Source of the DNA: UBA4582 sp047630175
Lineage (GTDB): Bacteria > Pseudomonadota > Gammaproteobacteria > Pseudomonadales > Azotimanducaceae
DNA: 64,000 bases
Assembly: GCA_047630175.1 (NCBI GenBank)
Contig: JBLHVI010000007.1
Span: 38,296-102,295, forward strand
Reading direction: 5' to 3'
The stretch's first letter is position 1. Every line of letters begins with the position of its first letter. Shown piece by piece: positions 35,323 to 42,080 of the stretch. The notes under the pieces are model-generated. The model saw only the letters and a program-made list of their open reading frames with translations, had not been told where the DNA came from and searched no databases. Made by a program: the position numbers and the translations under genes.

Positions 35323-37152
35323 CTAGTAAGTCAAAATGATGTTTGAAAGAATCGAGTAAGGCATCGCAGCCTCATGACCGTAAAGGTCGTCGAATCCGTC
35401 ACCGGGAACCAATGCCGCGGCAGAAAGCCGGACCACCACGTTTTGGGACATAAACGGCCGCCAGGTCGCAGAAACAGATATATCTTGGCCAAGGTTCTTG
35501 TCGATATCCGCCTGCTGGCGTAACGCTTCAAGTACTTGTGTTTTGTCAAAACGGAAATAATTCCAATTCACCGAGACACGCAACTCGGGATAAAGATCAG
35601 CATCGGCACCTACGCCAAACATAAGAATGCCCGGATTAATAAAATTAGACTGACCCTGTTCTTTACTCGGTCGCAAAGATGGCAGAATGCCGTTCCGCCC
35701 CATAAGTGCAACGCCCCCGCCGCCTATCAACGGAACATTCTGTCGAATAATAAAACTCGTGTCGGCACCCGCAAATTGAGGATTCTCAAACACCGCATCA
35801 AAACCGTTAGCAGTATCATCGAAAGGGTCGTCATCTCCTGAGGCCCACAGTGCAGAGACGCGCGGACGAAACCAGTCAAAATCCATAGATGCTTCTGCGG
35901 CTATAAAAAAAGCGCTAACTTTTTCATCGACATTGCGTAGGCGACTGCTGTCCTGCCGGCCAACCGCGTAGTACATTGAGGTCGTCAGGTTTACGCGATC
36001 GAAATGGCCATCACCGCTATAACCAAGATAGGTGACGTCATAATTGCGCGCAAAGCGCTCCTCAAACAAGGATGAGGGACGTTGGATGAAACCGTTTTTA
36101 TCATACACAAACCGGCCTTTCTCGCGGTTACGATTATGCAGCACTGATACCTGAGAGAAGAATCCTACGTACGGAAAATCCTGCCAATACACGTTAGCTA
36201 CGTAGACGTCATCATCACGGAGCCGCTCGGTAACATCATTCAACCCACTATTGATATCCTTCTCGACTCTTCGAAACCAAGCAAGATTGTACTGGAACTT
36301 ATTGTTATCACGGTTACCGAACAGGCGAACGCCAAAAGGCGCGTCCTGAAACAAGAAACCACGAAAATCTGAGGAGAATGGCTGAATACCTACCCGAATA
36401 CTGTCGAAATCAAATCGGTCGGAGACGTTGCGTAAATGCTTGTCAACAAACAGAGCCTGAACACCCATAAAGGTATCGCGACGCTTGCGGCCTGAACGCC
36501 CCCCCAAATCGGGGTCGACATTCAATATGCCTTTTTCGTCAGCATGCACCTGATTAATGTTGAAGGCAGGCGTGAAGCGAAATTCCCAGTCTGGGGGACG
36601 AAACACCGTGTCTCCCTTATAGAAGACATTTTCAATAATTAGGTTCTGCGCAAAAATAGTCGTTTCACCCTCGCCGATGGTATCCAGACTGCCGGCGCGC
36701 GATGTCGTCGCGTTACCGACGGGTATAGGAAAACGGCGCGGCTCAATGACGGTGTCGCTGATCGCTATAACACTATAAAACCAGTCGTCACCCCAGACAG
36801 GCATGTCCCCCTTGATAGGGTTATGCCCAAGGTAAGGGTTGAGATAGTTTGTCTTAATGCCAATTTCTTCAACGATGCGCCAGCGATCAGGTACCGACGG
36901 CCCTAAATCAAGCGGATCTACCCAAGCAACGATCGCATCCGAATCAGCATCTGTCTCGTCGCACACCGGCATCTCATAGTGATCGACAGGTCTACCAGGG
37001 CGTCGACTGGGCCGTTGGTCAGCCATCATTTCAGCTTCACTTTGAGAAACGCACAACGATGCCCCGGCGGGTAGCGGAGTCGCCGCTACGGCATTACCTA
37101 ACGATGCAACGCAAAAACAAGTCAGTAGTGGCGGAATTAACCTAGATGCCAT
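35323..37152 (-). CDS. Predicted outer-membrane beta-barrel protein of the redox operon
   Basis: No named family recognised. ~609 aa from the ATG at 37152 (MASRLIPPLLTCFCVASLGNAVAA, a signal peptide); an upstream start at 37179 would overlap the previous gene more. The mature protein alternates polar and aromatic residues in long amphipathic strands (YDVTYLGYSGDGHFDRVNLTTSMYYAVG, with Trp/Tyr girdles) and ends ILSNIILTY, an aromatic terminus typical of barrels. No CXXCH. It fits a DUF1302- or MtrB-like porin role: a sleeve that lets cytochromes meet across the outer membrane. Overlaps the GlcG-like gene by 11 nt; its stop abuts the decaheme start. Confidence 0.7.
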   Translation of the reverse strand: MASRLIPPLLTCFCVASLGNAVAATPLPAGASLCVSQSEAEMMADQRPSRRPGRPVDHYEMPVCDETDADSDAIVAWVDPLDLGPSVPDRWRIVEEIGIKTNYLNPYLGHNPIKGDMPVWGDDWFYSVIAISDTVIEPRRFPIPVGNATTSRAGSLDTIGEGETTIFAQNLIIENVFYKGDTVFRPPDWEFRFTPAFNINQVHADEKGILNVDPDLGGRSGRKRRDTFMGVQALFVDKHLRNVSDRFDFDSIRVGIQPFSSDFRGFLFQDAPFGVRLFGNRDNNKFQYNLAWFRRVEKDINSGLNDVTERLRDDDVYVANVYWQDFPYVGFFSQVSVLHNRNREKGRFVYDKNGFIQRPSSLFEERFARNYDVTYLGYSGDGHFDRVNLTTSMYYAVGRQDSSRLRNVDEKVSAFFIAAEASMDFDWFRPRVSALWASGDDDPFDDTANGFDAVFENPQFAGADTSFIIRQNVPLIGGGGVALMGRNGILPSLRPSKEQGQSNFINPGILMFGVGADADLYPELRVSVNWNYFRFDKTQVLEALRQQADIDKNLGQDISVSATWRPFMSQNVVVRLSAAALVPGDGFDDLYGHEAAMPYSILSNIILTY

Positions 37153-39268
37153 TACACACCTCAGTTGTATCGTTGCCAATGAACGGCGACTGCGGGCAAT
37201 TTACGTAACGCAAGCGCGAGGGTTGTCCTGGTATGACAATTTGATCCGCGCGAATTGCAGCGGGTGCATTCTGCAGACCGGTGTTGAGTCGCAGGCCGGC
37301 TCGATGCAGGCCTAAAAATGAAATCATGTCGTCCTGATCAACACCATCACCAGAAACACCAATACCGCCTACTAGCACATCGCCGCGATAAATAGGCACG
37401 CTACCCGGAAAAATCTGAATGCCGTTGGCAAGATTCGGAACACTCCCTACTTGAGTAAATGGCGCAGTTTCTGCCAAACCAGTATCACCCGTACAGTTCT
37501 GCGGTACATCGGGGACAAGACCGAAAATGAACGCAACATGATGAATTACCGCGTTATAAATCAGGTCAGACTGCAACCCGACGCTGAATACACTCCACTC
37601 TCCGGGCGGCTTACTGAACGGTCCAGGAGGGCCTGATGATGGTCCATCCGGGAACGTAGGTCTAGAAAGGTTGCCACCGGAGCGATCCGAAAACGCAACG
37701 GCAGTGGCACTTGCTTCAAGGGCATCAGCATTGCCGAGAAAAATTTTCGCATCTAACAAATAATCGGAAATCTGCGGGGCGGGCATCATCAACGTCGTCA
37801 AACCCGCGCTTAAATCAACTGGCTCTGCAACTGGCGCAAGGTAGCGCGGTGCAGCCAGCGCACCCAAAATGTCTGCTGGTGCGGCGCCGTCCTGTCGACC
37901 ACTGCCTGAAAAGAAGGTCGCGGTTCTCGCCTTTTGCAACGAAACATCGGCGCCGAAAATAGGGCCATCTCGCGTTCTCGCCATACCCAAAATCGTACCA
38001 TTTGTATCAACAACCGACACAGTTACTCTGGCCTGACTACCAACCGGCACGCGAATCTGCGCCCGCGCTTGGTTAGCCACACCTAGGGCTTCATTGATAA
38101 CCATCTGCACTTCTAGCGCCGTCAATCGGTTTTGCACATCCGCATTGGGCAGGTCAGAGGCTGCGGTTGCGGGATACCGGTTCACATTAGCGCTATTCGC
38201 AAATACAAAGGCGTCTAAACTGACGCCATTAGCGTCAACGAAGATTGTCGAATCGGCTGGCCTTATTCCCGACGCCGGCTCTCCAAAGGCGGTGCCAGCA
38301 CGCGCGGCGACACCGGCGAAATAACCAGGCACGGCAACATAGCGACCATCATTTGCTGCCTCAATAGCACTCAACAACCTAACCGATGCAACATCGCTCA
38401 CTAGATCGCTTACTTGAGCATCACTGAAGCGCGCTGTTTTACCAACAATAGTGATTTTATCTGCACGAATGTCTAGAGGTGCGGCATAACCTCGAGTAGC
38501 TGCCGTTGACAGCAACTCATCTAAATCTAGATCAAAGTCACCGATGAATTTGTCCAAGCCATAGACACCGTCTACCATCACACCGACACCGCCAACAGCT
38601 ATTCCGTTGATATACAACGGCAGACCGCCTGGATCAGCAGCTAGACCGATGGGCGATCGGTGTGGTCCAACACCCGCGGCTACCGCCCCATTATCGCGCT
38701 GAGAAAAATCACTGCAGGGCAATTGACTGAACTGCACTCCGAACAACGGTCCTGAAGCGACATCACGTTCCCCAGGGTTAAAGTTTTCCTGAATAATCTG
38801 GCTCGCGGTGCGCGTTGTGAAGGCATTGCCACCGGTTGACAAGTAAGCTCCCGTAATCGCCTTGGCAATGGCTGCGAGGCTGGCCGGAATAAAATTCAAA
38901 CTTTCAAGCCCGCCAACAACGGGGCCACCAAGACTCGCTGTCGAGGTCACCGTGACAAATTCATCGGCGCCGGTCATCTGAAACACGCCTAGGACATTGC
39001 CGACTCTGTCGACCACGGCGATGGTTGCAGCCAAACCTCGCGCATCGGCCTCATTAACGGCCTGAGCAATCACCCGAGAAACATCTAGCGCGCTCAACGC
39101 ACAGGTTCCGGTGCAGGTGTTCGGCGGCGGCGTGTTATTCACGGGCGTTGTCGCTGCGGTACCAACAGCGGCTTGCTCTTGGCTTATCGCGCTGCCACTA
39201 CCCCCGCCGCCACAGGCGACTAATGAAACCACTAAGCTAAAGCCCGCAATATAGCGCGATAGGCTCAT
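37142..39268 (-). CDS. GlcG/HbpS-like (DUF336) lipoprotein with two repeats
   Basis: 708 aa. Lipobox LVAC with Cys19, and Gly next to it, predicting an outer-membrane lipoprotein; then a Gly/Ser/Pro linker and a CTGTC pair near residue 52. Two copies of a GlcG/HbpS-type domain follow: VSRVIAQAVNEADARGLAATIAVVDRVGNVLGVF (~65-100) and a second starting near 385 (QMVINEALGVANQARA, VSVVDTNGTILGMAR). HbpS homologues bind heme or respond to redox; that role here is inferred. Contains repeated GGVGVMVDGVYG / GGIGVSGDGVDQD turns of the family. Overlaps the preceding stop by 1 nt (TAATG). Confidence 0.82.
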   Translation of the reverse strand: MSLSRYIAGFSLVVSLVACGGGGSGSAISQEQAAVGTAATTPVNNTPPPNTCTGTCALSALDVSRVIAQAVNEADARGLAATIAVVDRVGNVLGVFQMTGADEFVTVTSTASLGGPVVGGLESLNFIPASLAAIAKAITGAYLSTGGNAFTTRTASQIIQENFNPGERDVASGPLFGVQFSQLPCSDFSQRDNGAVAAGVGPHRSPIGLAADPGGLPLYINGIAVGGVGVMVDGVYGLDKFIGDFDLDLDELLSTAATRGYAAPLDIRADKITIVGKTARFSDAQVSDLVSDVASVRLLSAIEAANDGRYVAVPGYFAGVAARAGTAFGEPASGIRPADSTIFVDANGVSLDAFVFANSANVNRYPATAASDLPNADVQNRLTALEVQMVINEALGVANQARAQIRVPVGSQARVTVSVVDTNGTILGMARTRDGPIFGADVSLQKARTATFFSGSGRQDGAAPADILGALAAPRYLAPVAEPVDLSAGLTTLMMPAPQISDYLLDAKIFLGNADALEASATAVAFSDRSGGNLSRPTFPDGPSSGPPGPFSKPPGEWSVFSVGLQSDLIYNAVIHHVAFIFGLVPDVPQNCTGDTGLAETAPFTQVGSVPNLANGIQIFPGSVPIYRGDVLVGGIGVSGDGVDQDDMISFLGLHRAGLRLNTGLQNAPAAIRADQIVIPGQPSRLRYVNCPQSPFIGNDTTEVCNGI

Positions 39269-41025
39269 TAGCGGGCCTCCACGGGCGAGAACTGCGTGCT
39301 AGCCATAGGCGGTTGATCTTCAAGGTGAAAGTTATGACAGGTAATACAATTGCTAGCCAGCAAAGCTTCCGCGTCCTCACCGCCATGGCACTGCCGGCAA
39401 CTGCCAATATCAGGCATCAATATGTCAGCTGCCACAGCTGAATCAGACGCTTGGTGGCAACCTTCACACTGCATGTTTTTATGACCTTTGTGAGAAAACT
39501 CCGACAATGGAAACCAGGTGTCAGCGAGTTTCACCGGCAGCACTTTCCAGGGCACAATTTCATCCGCCACAGCGGTTATTTCGTGACAGATCGTACAGGT
39601 TTGCTTCTCAAATAAATTTTCTGCGGCGGTATCGACTCGCGCGTCAATATACGCCCGAGCCTGCACGCTAAGGGAAGTGCCAGCGTCTACCTGCATCTGA
39701 GCCATCAGGTCGGTGATTAGTGTTGGCCGGGCAACCCGCCCTGGACGTCGGACTGCACGGCTCGGAGTGACAACGACGTCCGGCTCAATTTGTTCTGGAT
39801 CACTGCCCGCCTGGCTCAGCTCTTTACTGAGGAACTGCAACGCGTAGTACTCTCTTAACGTGCGCATCAATTCTGGCGGCGAACCATGCGGTACAACGCG
39901 ATCAGGCGAATCTGCATCAAACGTCAACTGATGGCAGCTAGCACAGTGATCTTCCATATTGACGGTCTTCATCCGCAGACCGCCTTTCTCCAATTCATGA
40001 CAGTCAGCGCATATCATTTGGACCTCGCCGTCGGCTGAGGCTATGCCATCAGCGCTGACGTGTACATCGTGAGGAAATTTCAGATTAGAGACCTCTTGGA
40101 GCCCGTCCTCCCACATATCAGAGCGGCGGGTATGCCATTGATCATCGGCGCCATAGTTGAGCAAACTCACGCGAAAGTCTGGATGATTCGATGAGAAGTC
40201 AGTGACCGGACGTAGTACGCCATTTGAAAAACCTACACCCTGCAGGTCTGCGTGGCAGTTGGTGCAAACCGCCTGATCCGTACGGGTAATTGAACCCGTG
40301 GTACTGTGCTCTTGATGACAATCGGCGCACCGATCACCCACTAAATAATCAGTACCGTGCTTCTCGACATCAAAATGGTGGGTGACAGACTGATGGCAGC
40401 CCAGACAATCAACATTGCGAGTAGGCACAAAGGGGGCTACATGACAGAGGTTACAATCTTCTCCCAAGAACGCGTGGTTCTGATGCAGTTCACCAGTCAA
40501 CCACTGTCCATCGTCAGGTAGTGGCAAAGAGCGCAGCGAATCCAACTCGTTAGAATACAAACCTGCCATCGGTATCAATAGAGTACCCACTAATATTACC
40601 AAAAATAATGACCACGCCATTAACCGTTCTGGAATTTTGACCTCTCGTAAACGAGTCTGAAACCGATCTCGCAATTTCTCGACGGATTCATTGATCAACT
40701 CAACTTCCAGCACGAAATCGTAGTCTGCTTCGGCGGCAGCTACGCGAAATTTGTGACCGACAATGCGCACTTCATCACCAATCTCTAACAGCGCACGACG
40801 AGACGATTGGTTGTTAACAGTAAACTTCAATTCGCCCTGAGCAACCAGGTTGAGCCGGTCATTAGCTAGGGTGAGTTTGGAATGCGCCAGTGGCAAACGC
40901 CGATCGGGGACCTGCACGGTCTGGTCGGTTCCTCGACCAATGGTCGCAGCATCGCCGTAGAATTCCGATTGATGGATCTGCTTACCATTACCCCGGGACT
41001 CAATGTATTTGATCAGTAACCGCAC
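39268..41025 (-). CDS. FHA-like domain - membrane helix - decaheme cytochrome c fusion
   Basis: 585 aa in three parts. Residues ~1-98 look like a forkhead-associated (phosphothreonine-binding) domain: DAATIGRGTDQTVQVPDRRLPLAHSKL and the later EIGDEVRIVGHKF. Residues ~135-157 form one membrane helix. Residues 190-565 carry ten CXXCH motifs at C191, 207, 233, 254, 339, 361, 477, 520, 543 and 560. Expected topology: FHA in the cytoplasm, hemes in the periplasm. GTG start with AGGA 8 nt upstream. It follows the cytochrome b gene by 188 nt and is the natural periplasmic acceptor from it. Confidence 0.85.
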   Translation of the reverse strand: MRLLIKYIESRGNGKQIHQSEFYGDAATIGRGTDQTVQVPDRRLPLAHSKLTLANDRLNLVAQGELKFTVNNQSSRRALLEIGDEVRIVGHKFRVAAAEADYDFVLEVELINESVEKLRDRFQTRLREVKIPERLMAWSLFLVILVGTLLIPMAGLYSNELDSLRSLPLPDDGQWLTGELHQNHAFLGEDCNLCHVAPFVPTRNVDCLGCHQSVTHHFDVEKHGTDYLVGDRCADCHQEHSTTGSITRTDQAVCTNCHADLQGVGFSNGVLRPVTDFSSNHPDFRVSLLNYGADDQWHTRRSDMWEDGLQEVSNLKFPHDVHVSADGIASADGEVQMICADCHELEKGGLRMKTVNMEDHCASCHQLTFDADSPDRVVPHGSPPELMRTLREYYALQFLSKELSQAGSDPEQIEPDVVVTPSRAVRRPGRVARPTLITDLMAQMQVDAGTSLSVQARAYIDARVDTAAENLFEKQTCTICHEITAVADEIVPWKVLPVKLADTWFPLSEFSHKGHKNMQCEGCHQASDSAVAADILMPDIGSCRQCHGGEDAEALLASNCITCHNFHLEDQPPMASTQFSPVEAR

Positions 41026-41190
41026 GTAAGTTTCCTGCTCTGATACCGCTGCATGACATTAAATGACTGATAATTCTTCACAATCAGACCCTAACAAATA
41101 CCTGGCTTTTCTTGCCGTGTTATCACGGTCACTCTTCTCAAAACCACCCAACCCACCAAATAGTCTTGTCTGTCTTGATTAGCATTGTTG

Positions 41191-41219
41191 CCAATAGGTG
41201 TCACCAGTAGGTGTCACCA
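41191..41219. repeat. Short tandem repeat, period 13, two copies
   Basis: Two adjacent copies of a 13-mer (CCAATAGGTGTCA / CCAGTAGGTGTCA) plus a partial third start (CCAATA). Each copy contains GGTGTCACC, itself a dyad (GGTG-T-CACC). The array runs into the stop codon of the cytochrome b gene on the minus strand, so it lies at the boundary between two operon genes. Function unknown. Confidence 0.7.
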
Positions 41220-42077
41220 ATAAATAAAAACTGACACAATATGTGCAATCAATGCCGCCAGTAAACCAAACGACAACGGCACATGCAGATACAACCAGAC
41301 TTCCTGAATACCAGACATTTTAATATCAGTTCTGATAGTTCGTAATATCTTTTGCCGTGCACCATAGTCGCGAACGATGGCCGCAAGTCTTCGTGACTCA
41401 TCGCCTTCAGATTTCGTTAAGCGTTGCACCAGCCAGCTGACCACTTGCCCCTGATCCGTATTCTTTGCAACATTACCGTCAATGATAACCTTAGAATTGT
41501 CAGTGCCACGCAACTGAGCGAACAGACCGCCTCCGACTTCAGTGCGCTCTATCGCGCTGGTGATAACCCCGCGAACATCCTCGGCCATCGTGCTAATTTC
41601 ACGCTTAATTTGGCTGTCAACTTCCTCCAACTGTAAAAAAATATCATCCAACGTTTGGCTGCGCTTAAGATCGTTACGGGCTTCTGGATAGTAGCGATAA
41701 GCCCATATCCCAAAGAATCCGCTAAAGATAACCAGACACATCAAGCCGTAAGCTAGGGTGTGAACATTCACGCCGAACTGAAAGCCTGTGTGTAACGTCG
41801 CAATAACCAGCAACGACGCGCCCAGATAAACATGCGCTGAGACCCAGCCGCGCACGGTTCCCCAGCCCGCGGTAAAATTACGCTTACGTCGACCCAAATA
41901 CAGCAACCAAACAATCAGCAGCGCCCCCACCGTCCCTAGGGTGTAACCCAACCAAGTTCCCCCATTCGGTACCTGATGAGGGTCATCCAACAGATAAGCG
42001 ACAATGCATAGCAGCATGAGCCCTATAGCGACCCAAAAGTAACGACCACCAGCATGAGATAAAAAGGAAGAATGCAT
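41214..42077 (-). CDS. Cytochrome b-like integral membrane protein, predicted diheme
   Basis: 287 aa with about five membrane helices (~13-30, 43-60, 81-100, 106-127, 262-285). Two helices carry histidines exactly 14 apart: H82/H96 and H265/H279. This is the spacing that holds two stacked hemes b in cytochrome b proteins. A charged soluble insertion (~131-258) separates the third/fourth and last helices and may face the cytoplasm. No family name certain; closest in character to cytochrome b561/ferric reductase-like quinol or Fe-S partners. Begins 3 nt after the FAD/Fe-S gene, so it is its likely membrane partner. Confidence 0.75.
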   Translation of the reverse strand: MHSSFLSHAGGRYFWVAIGLMLLCIVAYLLDDPHQVPNGGTWLGYTLGTVGALLIVWLLYLGRRKRNFTAGWGTVRGWVSAHVYLGASLLVIATLHTGFQFGVNVHTLAYGLMCLVIFSGFFGIWAYRYYPEARNDLKRSQTLDDIFLQLEEVDSQIKREISTMAEDVRGVITSAIERTEVGGGLFAQLRGTDNSKVIIDGNVAKNTDQGQVVSWLVQRLTKSEGDESRRLAAIVRDYGARQKILRTIRTDIKMSGIQEVWLYLHVPLSFGLLAALIAHIVSVFIYW

Positions 42078-42080
42078 GCG

